Below are positions 8,447 to 16,584 of a DNA stretch of 64,000 nt, one piece after another. The stretch is taken from NCBI RefSeq assembly GCF_000189415.1, contig NC_015144.1, positions 1,350,001-1,414,000 of the forward strand. Direction: 5' to 3'. Origin of the DNA: Weeksella virosa DSM 16922 (lineage in GTDB: Bacteria; Bacteroidota; Bacteroidia; Flavobacteriales; Weeksellaceae). Position numbers and translations under genes: made by a program. Positions within the stretch are counted from its first letter, which is position 1. Every line of letters starts with the position of its first letter. The notes under the pieces are model-generated. The model had not been told where the DNA came from. It ran no database searches and saw nothing but the letters and a program-made list of their open reading frames with translations.

Positions 8447-9121
8447 TTATTTTTTGCCTTCTACAATCAATACCATTTCACCTTTTAGAGAGCGTTGCTC
8501 GGTGATTAGGATCAATTCGGCCAAAGTTCCACGCAAAGTTTCTTCGAACTTTTTAGAAATTTCTCTGGATAAGCTTGCATTTCTTTCTTTCCCGAAATAG
8601 TTTGCCAAATCGTGTAATGTTTTACCAATTTTATGAGGAGATTCATAAAAAACCAAGGTATTTTTTTCGTTGGCTAATAATTCTAGTTTTGCTTTTCTGC
8701 CTTTTTTAACCGGTAAAAATCCAACAAAAGTAAATTCATTATTGGGTAGACCAGAAACTACCAATGCGGGTACAAAAGCTGTTGCTCCAGGTAAACATTC
8801 CATAGAGATTTTGTGTTCTACACAAGCCTTTGCCAATAAAAATCCAGGGTCAGAGATACCTGGCGTTCCGGCGTCTGTAATCAAAGCGATTTGTTGACCT
8901 CTCTGCAATTGCTGGACAATATCTTCCGTTGCCCGATGTTCATTGTGCATATGATAGGCACGCATAGGAGTAGAAATGTTATAATGTTTCAATAAAACTC
9001 CACTATTTCGGGTATCCTCGGCCAAAATAATATCCACCGATTGCAAAACTTCCACAGCCCGAAAAGTCATGTCTTTTAAATTGCCTACAGGAGTAGGAAC
9101 AAAATATAATTTTCCACTCAT
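8447..9121 (-). CDS. rsmI: 16S rRNA (cytidine(1402)-2'-O)-methyltransferase RsmI
   Basis: RsmI uses S-adenosylmethionine to methylate the ribose of C1402 in the 30S decoding centre. The 224-aa protein shows the tetrapyrrole-methylase-like fold: LYFVPTPVGNLKDMTFRAVEVL at the N-terminus, AEDTRNSGVLL, the glycine loop ALITDAGTPGISDPGF, and LPGATAFVPALVVSGLP. It lacks the long C-terminal extension seen in some proteobacterial versions. The start is fixed by a -7 box only four bases upstream of the ATG. Confidence 0.95.
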   Translation of the reverse strand: MSGKLYFVPTPVGNLKDMTFRAVEVLQSVDIILAEDTRNSGVLLKHYNISTPMRAYHMHNEHRATEDIVQQLQRGQQIALITDAGTPGISDPGFLLAKACVEHKISMECLPGATAFVPALVVSGLPNNEFTFVGFLPVKKGRKAKLELLANEKNTLVFYESPHKIGKTLHDLANYFGKERNASLSREISKKFEETLRGTLAELILITEQRSLKGEMVLIVEGKK

Positions 9122-9125
9122 GGCA

Positions 9126-9133
9126 CAAAGATA
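9126..9133 (-). promoter_or_regulatory. -7 box of rsmI
   Basis: The minus strand reads TATCTTTG-TGCC-ATG. The four-base gap equals that at era and predicts a leaderless or nearly leaderless mRNA. Confidence 0.6.
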
Positions 9134-9171
9134 GTCGAAAAAAGACAGAATTTTTTGTTAGGATTGGATTT

Positions 9172-9669
9172 TTAGTTAACCAATAAATCCATCAAATCAT
9201 CGATAAAATCATCATTGATTTCATTTAGTGCATTATGGATTGTTTCTTTCGGGATATCTACTTTTGATTGAATAACCAAAACCGTATTAAAACCACTTAT
9301 ACCCAAAATCATTCCCTTCACGCGGTTTTGATTTTCTTGTAAAGCAACTTCGATAGTTTTGCTGCCTTTTTTCAGGTGAATTGGTTGTTGATATCGCTCC
9401 CCTTGCACAGAAGATTTTAGGTCACGCATTACGCGATTCATTTTTCTGTCGGAAACTTCGGTCATTACGAAAATTTTAGAAGATTTCAGGTAATTGGTAA
9501 ATTCTTGATTGTTACTCAATTTTCCTAGAGCTTTCACAGCAATTGCTGGTACAGAAACCAAAGTTCCTTGCTTGCTATATTTGTCATAAAATGCAGGCAT
9601 ACTCGTTACTGTACAAGAGCTCATCAATACAAAAATGCCAAAAAATAAAATAAGATTTTTCCTCATCAT
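9172..9669 (-). CDS. DUF4252 lipoprotein
   Basis: This 165-aa protein has a signal peptide with a lipobox Cys at residue 19 (FVLMSSC), so it is probably anchored in the outer or inner membrane. The body matches the DUF4252 pattern: NNQEFTNYLKSSKIFVMTEVSDRKMNRVMRDL followed by VKGMILGISGFNTVLVIQSKVDI. The function is unknown. It lies 78 bases downstream of dxs on the same strand without an obvious terminator between them. Confidence 0.75.
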   Translation of the reverse strand: MMRKNLILFFGIFVLMSSCTVTSMPAFYDKYSKQGTLVSVPAIAVKALGKLSNNQEFTNYLKSSKIFVMTEVSDRKMNRVMRDLKSSVQGERYQQPIHLKKGSKTIEVALQENQNRVKGMILGISGFNTVLVIQSKVDIPKETIHNALNEINDDFIDDLMDLLVN

Positions 9670-9747
9670 ATGAACTTTATATCATGAAAGTCTTTGCAAT
9701 TCTTATGCCTGAAATCGAGAAATCTTTCGGTTGGATGAGATTTGGAG

Positions 9748-11493
9748 TTAAAAGTTTAAATTTTCGAAAATTATTTTTTCTATATTAGTATCATCCAAAC
9801 CGACTAATTCATTAAGTTCATCGATTGTCGCATGCTCAATGAAAGCATCCGGGTAACCGAAGTTTTCTATCTTTCCGTCAAAATCCAAAGCAATTAAATT
9901 CTCGAGAATTGTATGACCCATGCCACCGTTGAGGATTCCATCCTCGAATGTGAGAACCGTTCGGAAGTTCATTAAATCACTAAAAATATTGTCATTGATT
10001 GGTTTGATAAAAACAAAATCGATGAGTGTAACTTTTGTTTCTAGTTGGTGTCGGTGAATTATCTTTCGGATGCGGTCGGCAATTTTTCCACAGGCACAAA
10101 TGGCAATTTCTGTCCCTTTAGTTCTTACTTTTGCCTCACCAATAATAAGTTTTTCTGGATGACGTTTTTCTTGGTAATAGCTGATTTCTTCTTTGGCAAA
10201 ACGAATAGCAAAAGGTTGTTGTGTGAATTGTGCGGTGTACAAAATATCGATAAAATCTTTTACATTGCTCGCCGTTGCTACAATCGTATTCGGAATACTA
10301 TTTAGAAAACTCAAATCAAAATAACCATGATGGGTGGCTCCATCAGTTCCTACAAAACCTGCTCTGTCAATACACAAAACCACTGGTAGGTTTTGCAAAG
10401 CAATATCATGGATCAATTGATCGTAAGCTCTTTGTAAAAAAGTAGAATAAATAGCCATATAGGGCAAACAGTTTTGGGTTGCTAAGCCAGCTGCAAAGGT
10501 AAGGGCGTGCTGTTCTGCAATACCGACATCGAAGACGCGTTGTGGGAATTTTTTTTTCAGTTCTATCAAATTACTTCCCGTAAGCATTGCAGGAGTAATA
10601 GCAACCAAATCTGTATTGTGTTCCATTAGTGTTTGCATGGTTTCTGCAAAAACTGTTTGATAAGTTGTTTGTGCAGCATGACTATGGATTTCACCAGTTG
10701 TTTTGTTGAATTTTCCAGGTGAATGCCATTTTACCTGATCTTCTTCTGCATTTTTATAACCTTTTCCTTTGGTGGTTTTCAGGTGAATTATTTTAGGACC
10801 ATTGGTATTATCGGCCAAAGAAAAGGCATAGAAAAGATCATCGAAAGAATGACCATCGAAACTACCTAAATAGTGCAAATTAAGATTTTCGAAAATATTG
10901 GGGCGTTGTTGGTCAAGTTGTGCGAAGTGACTTTTCAGTGCTCCTACCGAAGGATCTATCCCGATAGAATTATCGTTGAGAATGATCAAAACATCCAGAT
11001 CCGTATCTCCTAAATGATTCATGGCTTCTAGGGCCATCCCAGAGGCTATCGAGGCATCGCCAATAACTGCTATGTGTTTTCGGTTGCGATGATGCAAATT
11101 GTCGGCTGTTGCCATCCCAATTATAGCAGATAAAGAAGTAGAAGAGTGGCCAACACCAAAAGGGTCGAACATACTTTCGGTACGAACAGGAAAACCAGCG
11201 ATTCCTTGTTTTTGACGCAAAGTGTAGAAGTTTTCTTTTCTGCCGGTCAATATTTTATGCGGGTAGGATTGGTGGCCTACATCCCAAATAAGCAAATCTT
11301 CCGGTGTTTGATAATGATAATGCAAGGCAATGCTAAGTTCTACAACGCCCAAACTTGCCCCCAAGTGTCCAGGTTTCACAGAAAGTGTGTCCAATATAAA
11401 ATCACGAAGCTCATAGGCCAATTCTGGTAATTGTTGTATCGATAGTTTACGTAAATCGTCTACAGTTCGGATATTTTCTAAAAGTGTTTTCAT
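9748..11493 (-). CDS. dxs: 1-deoxy-D-xylulose-5-phosphate synthase
   Basis: Dxs condenses pyruvate and glyceraldehyde 3-phosphate using thiamine diphosphate, the first step of the MEP isoprenoid pathway; its product also feeds pyridoxal and thiamine synthesis. The 581-aa protein shows GHLGASLGVVEL, the ThDP/Mg motif GDASIASGMALEAMNHLG to NDNSIGI, and the transketolase pyrimidine-domain signature DRAGFVGTDGATHHG. It is slightly shorter than the E. coli enzyme, as usual in this phylum. The pdxJ gene, a consumer of the product, is about 12 kb away. Confidence 0.97.
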   Translation of the reverse strand: MKTLLENIRTVDDLRKLSIQQLPELAYELRDFILDTLSVKPGHLGASLGVVELSIALHYHYQTPEDLLIWDVGHQSYPHKILTGRKENFYTLRQKQGIAGFPVRTESMFDPFGVGHSSTSLSAIIGMATADNLHHRNRKHIAVIGDASIASGMALEAMNHLGDTDLDVLIILNDNSIGIDPSVGALKSHFAQLDQQRPNIFENLNLHYLGSFDGHSFDDLFYAFSLADNTNGPKIIHLKTTKGKGYKNAEEDQVKWHSPGKFNKTTGEIHSHAAQTTYQTVFAETMQTLMEHNTDLVAITPAMLTGSNLIELKKKFPQRVFDVGIAEQHALTFAAGLATQNCLPYMAIYSTFLQRAYDQLIHDIALQNLPVVLCIDRAGFVGTDGATHHGYFDLSFLNSIPNTIVATASNVKDFIDILYTAQFTQQPFAIRFAKEEISYYQEKRHPEKLIIGEAKVRTKGTEIAICACGKIADRIRKIIHRHQLETKVTLIDFVFIKPINDNIFSDLMNFRTVLTFEDGILNGGMGHTILENLIALDFDGKIENFGYPDAFIEHATIDELNELVGLDDTNIEKIIFENLNF

Positions 11494-11504
11494 TCTTCAA
11501 ACCA

Positions 11505-11512
11505 CAAAAATA
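11505..11512 (-). promoter_or_regulatory. -7 box of dxs
   Basis: TATTTTTG on the minus strand lies 11 nt before the dxs ATG. Confidence 0.55.
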
Positions 11513-11535
11513 CATTAAAATCGCATAGAAAGTTG

Positions 11536-11543
11536 TATCTTTG
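11536..11543 (+). promoter_or_regulatory. -7 box of the DUF3109 operon
   Basis: TATCTTTG on the plus strand lies 21 nt before the ATG at 11565. With the dxs box it forms a compact divergent promoter pair. Confidence 0.6.
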
Positions 11544-11564
11544 CATGTTACAAAATAAGCAAAA

Positions 11565-12143
11565 ATGTTTCAAATTGGTAAAACCCTTGTTTCAGAAGAA
11601 TTGTTAAAAAAAGAGTTCGTTTGTAATTTATCCAAATGCAAAGGTATTTGCTGTGTAGAAGGTGATGCGGGTGCACCTTTGGATTTTGAAGAGTTGGATA
11701 TTTTAGATGATATCTATGAAGATATCAAGCCTTTTTTACGTAAAGAAGGGATAGATGCCATCGAGCGAGAAGGGAAATATACGATAGACGAAGATGGTGA
11801 ATGGACCACGCCTTTGGTCAATCATCAAGAATGTGCTTATTTGGTTTTTGAAGAAAATGGTTATTCTAAGTGCGGCATAGAAAAAGCATATGAGGCAGGT
11901 TTCATCGATTATAAGAAACCAATTTCTTGTCATTTATATCCGGTTCGTGTTAAGGAATATTCAAATTTTAGTGCGGTTAACTATGATGTTTGGGATATTT
12001 GTTCCGATGCTTGTACCTTAGGCAAAGAATTACAAGTAAACGTAGCACAATTTACCAAAGATGCTTTGATTAGAAAGTTTGGTCAGTCATGGTACGATGA
12101 ACTCATGGAGATAAATGCAGCCTATAATAACCCTAAGAAATAA
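11565..12143 (+). CDS. DUF3109 family Cys-cluster protein
   Basis: This 192-aa cytoplasmic protein is rich in cysteines. They are grouped as FVCNLSKCKGICC near the N-terminus (about residues 20-30), HQEC and SKCG in the middle, and SCHLYP and WDICSDACTLG in the C-terminal half. This spacing matches DUF3109, a relative of the YkgJ-type CxxxCxxCC proteins thought to bind zinc or an iron-sulfur cluster. It leads a probable operon with the next gene (nine bases apart). The metal type is not deducible from sequence. Confidence 0.85.
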   Translation: MFQIGKTLVSEELLKKEFVCNLSKCKGICCVEGDAGAPLDFEELDILDDIYEDIKPFLRKEGIDAIEREGKYTIDEDGEWTTPLVNHQECAYLVFEENGYSKCGIEKAYEAGFIDYKKPISCHLYPVRVKEYSNFSAVNYDVWDICSDACTLGKELQVNVAQFTKDALIRKFGQSWYDELMEINAAYNNPKK

Positions 12144-12152
12144 AATAATAAT

Positions 12153-13817
12153 ATGTCGATATCAAGAGCAAGAAGATCAACGAACGCGATCGAGCGAATT
12201 TATATATCTATGCGTCACTTATTTCATCGTGGCGTTTATCGAGTTTCTGGGAAACCAGGTAATATATTGCGAGGTTTATTGTACGAAATAAATCCGGAAA
12301 TATATGGTACAATGACTGATCCAGAGAAAGTAGAACTCAATGGTTTGATATACGTTCTCGATCGATTACCAGAAGGAATCGTAGAAACACCATTTGTTAA
12401 TTTCACAGCTGATGAAGGGTACGATCGTTCTATTTTTACACCGATAATCCCAAAGAAAAGAAGGCGTTTTTGTTATCGTATCGATGATGATCAGATGAAT
12501 ATCGAGATTACACGTGGCCGATCAGAGGTATACGATATTCTTACACATTTAACGTTTTTGTACAATGAAGCCGATAAAATTGCCAATCGTGCATTTAACA
12601 ATACTTCGCTCAATAAGCATCGAATTTGGGAGCAAATAGAAAATATTGCTCTTAATAATGTAGAGCTTAATAGAAAAGAAAGAGAAATTTCTCTGATGCA
12701 CTTAGCAACCATCTTAGGAAGAACATTCGAGGAAACACAAGCTGTACATAAATATTTTAGCGAACCAAACGATAAAGAAAAGTTTTTCAAGATTGTTTAT
12801 TGGATGGGTAAAACCAGTCAGCAGGATGAGTTGGGAGTAAAAAAACGAGAGATTATTTTTACTTCAACTTTACGCGAATCAATCGGCCATCATATGATCG
12901 GAGAATCCTGGGCGAATGAAATCAAAAAAAACTTGCTAAAAAATAACCTTCACGAGAAAAACCTTCATATCATAAGTGCAAATATGCACTCTGTGATGAA
13001 TACTCTATACGCATTCGATGCATTAGGAACAACTTATTCGCCAAAAACTGATTTGGATCTTTTCAAAGAAATTTCTGCTGAGAAGAACAAAATCATGCGT
13101 GAAGAAATAAATCGGTTCTCACAAGAAAATGGTCTTATCGCGATAAAAGATCAATCAGGGACCAATATCGATGTGCAAATTATCGATCTAGAGAAAGTAG
13201 ATTTTAAGAATTCAGCTTTTTCATATGCTCAAGATACAAGTAAAGATGTGTTGATTGTGATGGATTATGCTTTTGGAGAGCAAGCCTTCGAAGCGATGGA
13301 TGAATTACTTAAACCATATAAAACCGGAAAAACACATTTCAAGATGAATGTAAAATCGGTTTCGATTATGGGAAAAGCCGGAATTTTAGACGGCACAAAA
13401 GGAGATATAATGATTCCTACCGCCCATGTATTCGAAGGTACAACCGATAATTACCCATTTAAAAATGAATTGTCCCTAGAAGATTTTAAAGGAAGCAGAT
13501 TAGGAGTGTATGAGGGTACGATGATTTCTGTTTTGGGAACCTCTCTACAAAATAAAGATGTTCTAGAATATTTCAAGAATTCATCTTGGGATGCAATCGG
13601 GCTAGAAATGGAAGGGGCACATTATCAAAAAGCTATTCAAATAGCTTCGAAAATACGTCACCATATCGATGAAGATGTAAAAGTGCAATATGCCTATTAT
13701 GCATCCGATAACCCACTAGAGACCGGTAGCACTCTGGCTTCTGGAGGATTAGGCCTTACAGGAGTGAAGCCAACCTATCTCATTACACAAAAAATCTTAG
13801 AAAAAATAATTAAATAG
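12153..13817 (+). CDS. DUF6909-like protein with phosphorylase-like C-terminus
   Basis: This 554-aa protein is probably the Bacteroidota family annotated as DUF6909. The N-terminal part (residues 1-330) is helical and starts with a basic segment (RARRSTNAIERIYISMRHLFHRGVY). The C-terminal part (about 355-554) resembles nucleoside phosphorylase or AMP nucleosidase domains: VLIVMDYAFGEQAFEAMDEL, VSIMGKAGILDGTKGDIMIP, AHVFEGTTDNYPF and, most tellingly, DAIGLEMEGAHYQKAI with the EMEG signature of ribose-contacting residues. A nucleosidase-type activity is therefore plausible but unproven. It follows DUF3109 by nine bases. Confidence 0.65.
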   Translation: MSISRARRSTNAIERIYISMRHLFHRGVYRVSGKPGNILRGLLYEINPEIYGTMTDPEKVELNGLIYVLDRLPEGIVETPFVNFTADEGYDRSIFTPIIPKKRRRFCYRIDDDQMNIEITRGRSEVYDILTHLTFLYNEADKIANRAFNNTSLNKHRIWEQIENIALNNVELNRKEREISLMHLATILGRTFEETQAVHKYFSEPNDKEKFFKIVYWMGKTSQQDELGVKKREIIFTSTLRESIGHHMIGESWANEIKKNLLKNNLHEKNLHIISANMHSVMNTLYAFDALGTTYSPKTDLDLFKEISAEKNKIMREEINRFSQENGLIAIKDQSGTNIDVQIIDLEKVDFKNSAFSYAQDTSKDVLIVMDYAFGEQAFEAMDELLKPYKTGKTHFKMNVKSVSIMGKAGILDGTKGDIMIPTAHVFEGTTDNYPFKNELSLEDFKGSRLGVYEGTMISVLGTSLQNKDVLEYFKNSSWDAIGLEMEGAHYQKAIQIASKIRHHIDEDVKVQYAYYASDNPLETGSTLASGGLGLTGVKPTYLITQKILEKIIK

Positions 13818-13844
13818 AACTACCTTTTGTGGTAAAATAAAAAA

Positions 13845-14831
13845 ATGATAAAATTTTCTATACTAGGATTCGGGCATATCGGTAAAGTTCATTATCAGGC
13901 AATTAAAGAAACCGTGGGTGCAAAATTAGTGGCAATTATCGATCTCGTAGAACCGATATTAGAAGAAAGCACAGCCAATATCGATTATTACACTTCTCTA
14001 GAACACTTTTTAGAGAACGATACCGAGACCAACGTCGTTGTAATTGCTACTCCCAACGGAATGCATCATATTCATGCAATTAGTTGTTTGCAAGCCGGGA
14101 AAAATGTACTAATAGAAAAGCCAATGGCGCTTGATATAGAAAATGCAAAAGCAATTTTAGCCACGGCAGAAGAAAACAATAAACGAGTTTTTTCATCCAT
14201 GCAATTACGTTTTTCACCCGTTGTACAATATGTGAAAAATGCATTAGATCAGAAAGCTTTGGGTGAAATATATATGGTGAATATCCAATGCTTCTGGAAT
14301 CGAAATAAAAACTATTATAAACTACGAGATTGGCACGGAAGTGAAGAGATGGACGGAGGCGTATTGTTTACACAATTTTCGCATTTTATAGATATCATGA
14401 ATTTTTGGTTCGACGATGTAAAATGCCTAAGCTCTGTGCAATATAACTTTAATCATCAGGGAATTACAGAATTTGGTGATAGTGGTAAGCTAGAATTTAA
14501 GGCCGATTCTGCCCATGGTCATATGGTGTACACAACCGCAACTTTTAACAAAAACTTCGAAAGTACGATAACAATTATTGCCGAAAAAGGGACTATAAAG
14601 ATAGGCGACCAATACCTTAATAAATTATTGTATGCAGATCTCAAACATTTGTGTTGTTCGGATAAACTAACTACCGAACAGAAGAATTTTCATCCCAATG
14701 CGATGAACGAAATTGTTGAAGCATTGACAGAAAATAAACCTTCTATTTTAGATGGGAAATACGCCCTAAATCTAGTACAGTTTATAACCGATGCAAACGA
14801 AATGGCCGCTAACGAAATAATAATAGAATAA
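13845..14831 (+). CDS. Gfo/Idh/MocA family oxidoreductase, possibly sugar-nucleotide dehydrogenase
   Basis: This 328-aa NAD(P)-dependent oxidoreductase starts with a Rossmann dinucleotide motif (GFGHIG, residues 8-13) and has the EKP signature in NVLIEKPMALD. The substrate-domain sequence WNRNKNYYKLRDWHGS followed by DGGVLFTQFSHFIDIMNFW resembles WlbA-type enzymes that oxidise UDP-N-acetylglucosamine-derived sugars, so a role in surface polysaccharide synthesis is possible. No polysaccharide cluster is next to it, so the substrate stays open. Its stop overlaps the following ATG by one base (TAATG). Confidence 0.82.
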   Translation: MIKFSILGFGHIGKVHYQAIKETVGAKLVAIIDLVEPILEESTANIDYYTSLEHFLENDTETNVVVIATPNGMHHIHAISCLQAGKNVLIEKPMALDIENAKAILATAEENNKRVFSSMQLRFSPVVQYVKNALDQKALGEIYMVNIQCFWNRNKNYYKLRDWHGSEEMDGGVLFTQFSHFIDIMNFWFDDVKCLSSVQYNFNHQGITEFGDSGKLEFKADSAHGHMVYTTATFNKNFESTITIIAEKGTIKIGDQYLNKLLYADLKHLCCSDKLTTEQKNFHPNAMNEIVEALTENKPSILDGKYALNLVQFITDANEMAANEIIIE

Positions 14832-15226
14832 TGAAATTTCATACAAGAAAATGGGTGAAGCCCGAGGATTTGAATCCGAATAAATCTCTTTTCGGAGGTC
14901 GATTATTGGCTTGGATAGATGAAGAGGCTGCTTTGTATTCGATTATACAATTAGAGAATTCACATGTCGTAACCAAATACATGTCAGAAATCAACTTTCA
15001 GGCATCGGCTAAACAAGGTGATATTATCGAGATCGGATTAGAAGTGGTTAAGTTCGGGCGAACATCTCTGGTGCTGAAATGTGAGGTGAGAAATAAAATG
15101 ACACATCAAACCATAATTACAGTAGAGAATATCACGATGGTAAATCTCGATGCTAACGGAAAACCGATTCCGCATGGTAAAACAAAAGTGGAATATGTTG
15201 TCGATCGTTTAGGGAAATCTAGATAA
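14831..15226 (+). CDS. Acyl-CoA thioesterase, hotdog fold
   Basis: This 131-aa single hotdog-domain protein resembles the YciA/BFIT group of acyl-CoA hydrolases. Visible hallmarks are NPNKSLFGGRLLAWIDEEAALY, where Asn and the helix-borne acid are the usual catalytic elements, VVTKYMSEINFQASAKQGDIIEI and FGRTSLVLKCEV. It is translationally coupled to the oxidoreductase before it, although no common pathway is evident. Acyl chain specificity cannot be read from the sequence. Confidence 0.9.
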   Translation: MKFHTRKWVKPEDLNPNKSLFGGRLLAWIDEEAALYSIIQLENSHVVTKYMSEINFQASAKQGDIIEIGLEVVKFGRTSLVLKCEVRNKMTHQTIITVENITMVNLDANGKPIPHGKTKVEYVVDRLGKSR

Positions 15227-15246
15227 TAAAAAAGGTAAAAAAAAGG

Positions 15247-15269
15247 ATTGTTGAGACTAGCTCAACAAT
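15247..15269 (-). terminator. Terminator containing the nadE stop codon in its loop
   Basis: The stem ATTGTTGAG/CTCAACAAT encloses a 5-nt loop ACTAG that contains the nadE stop codon. On the minus strand it runs into CCTTTTTTTT. It also faces the convergent thioesterase gene. Confidence 0.85.
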
Positions 15270-16048
15270 TCTTTTGGTATTTTTGCAATTGGGATTGGTT
15301 GAATTTTGTGCTGATTGATTCGGTTGAGTCGACTATAAATTTCGAAAACCTCTTTTTCTCTGCCGGTAAAATCATCTGCTTTTTTCGCTAAATCATGCAT
15401 TTTCATTGCCCATTCTAATTCATCATAATTAGCCCCCAGTTGATCTTCATCAGAACGATCATCGCCAAAAAGCCCATCGGTAGGTTTTGCAATCCTAATG
15501 CTCTCATCAATACCTAGGAAAGCAGCAATTTCGTACACTTGTGACTTTAGTAAATCGGCAATCGGACTCACATCTACACCGCCATCACCATATTTTGTGA
15601 AAAATCCAACTCCGAAATCTTCTATTTTGTTACCCGTTCCTGCTACCAAATATCTGTTTAGACCAGCAAAATAATACAAAGTAGTCATGCGTAATCTTGC
15701 ACGCGTATTGGCTAAGGTTAACGCTAATTGAGGATGATTTTCGTCTTGTGGAACCGCAGAACGAAATTCATCGAAAGTAGTAGTGAGATCTACCTTGAGA
15801 GAAGAAATTATATCAAATTTTTCTTTCAACCATTCGATATGGATGCTGGCCCGTTGAACTTGCGACTCTTCTTGATGGATAGGCATTTCTAGGCAGAGAA
15901 GTGGATAGCCAGTCATGGCACACAGCGAAGAAGTTACTGCAGAGTCTATCCCACCAGAAATACCAATTATATAACCTTCTTGATGAGAATTCTCTAAATA
16001 GGTTCTGAGCCAATCCACTAAATAATCGACTACTTTAGCAGTTTGCAT
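15257..16048 (-). CDS. nadE: NAD(+) synthase, ammonia-dependent type
   Basis: NadE adenylates and amidates nicotinic acid adenine dinucleotide to make NAD+. The 263-aa length and absence of a nitrilase domain indicate the NH3-dependent form. The ATP pyrophosphatase P-loop SGGIDSAV is at residues 31-38. VAGTGNKIEDFGVGFFTKYGDGGVDVSPIADLLKSQV is the characteristic substrate-binding region. It diverges from the next lipoprotein gene and gldB, a neighbourhood I recall from other flavobacteria. Confidence 0.96.
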   Translation of the reverse strand: MQTAKVVDYLVDWLRTYLENSHQEGYIIGISGGIDSAVTSSLCAMTGYPLLCLEMPIHQEESQVQRASIHIEWLKEKFDIISSLKVDLTTTFDEFRSAVPQDENHPQLALTLANTRARLRMTTLYYFAGLNRYLVAGTGNKIEDFGVGFFTKYGDGGVDVSPIADLLKSQVYEIAAFLGIDESIRIAKPTDGLFGDDRSDEDQLGANYDELEWAMKMHDLAKKADDFTGREKEVFEIYSRLNRINQHKIQPIPIAKIPKELLS

Positions 16049-16063
16049 AGTTTATCTTTTTTT

Positions 16064-16071
16064 CAAAGATA
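16064..16071 (-). promoter_or_regulatory. -7 box of nadE
   Basis: TATCTTTG on the minus strand lies 15 nt upstream of the nadE ATG. Confidence 0.6.
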
Positions 16072-16147
16072 ATCAAAAAGGAACCTTTTTATAGTTCGAT
16101 ATCATAAAAAAAGACTTATGTTTATCTCTAAAAAATAATCACTAACA

Positions 16148-16522
16148 ATGAGGATATTCATTTTTTCAATCTTATTTATCGGTTTTTTAGTTGGATGTAA
16201 AGAAGCCAAAACAGTGGCAGTGGAGGAGCCTAGGACGGAAATAGAAACAACAACACAAATAACAACGTCTTCTACAGAAGTTGCCCTAAATCCTGAGCAT
16301 GGACAACCGAACCACCGTTGCGATATTCCGGTAGGAGCACCTTTGGATATGCCGGTACAAAATACAAATACATCGACAACACCTCAATACAACCCCAACA
16401 ATCCGTTTGCACCCAATTCTTCTGTAACCGTAGAGCCAGAAGGTGATACACGGATAAATCCTCCCCATGGTGAAGATGGTCATTTGTGCGAATATCCTGT
16501 CGGAGCAAGGATTCCTTTATAA
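16148..16522 (+). CDS. Small lipoprotein with duplicated HG...HxC...PVGA motif
   Basis: This 124-aa protein has a signal peptide with lipobox Cys17 (IGFLVGC), a Thr/Ser/Pro-rich linker and two copies of a 17-19 residue motif. Copy 1 is at residues 48-66 and copy 2 at 104-122, the second almost at the C-terminus. Both keep N-P-x-H-G-x3-H-x-C-x2-P-V-G-A, that is two His and one Cys per copy. Such residues could bind a metal or heme, but no function is known to me. I believe similar motifs recur in flavobacterial proteins. It lies 62 bases before gldB on the same strand. Confidence 0.85.
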   Translation: MRIFIFSILFIGFLVGCKEAKTVAVEEPRTEIETTTQITTSSTEVALNPEHGQPNHRCDIPVGAPLDMPVQNTNTSTTPQYNPNNPFAPNSSVTVEPEGDTRINPPHGEDGHLCEYPVGARIPL

Positions 16523-16557
16523 TTTTATGCAAATCTTTTTCCTACCAAGAAATGTCT

Positions 16558-16565
16558 TATTTTTG
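16558..16565 (+). promoter_or_regulatory. -7 box of gldB
   Basis: TATTTTTG lies 19 nt upstream of the gldB ATG, so gldB-gldC need not depend on the preceding lipoprotein promoter. Confidence 0.5.
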
Positions 16566-16584
16566 TAACTACAAGTAAAAGAAA

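Noticed and set aside
16272-16532. 86-codon ORF antisense to the His/Cys lipoprotein
   Set aside because: It lies wholly opposite a gene with a clear signal peptide and repeated motif.
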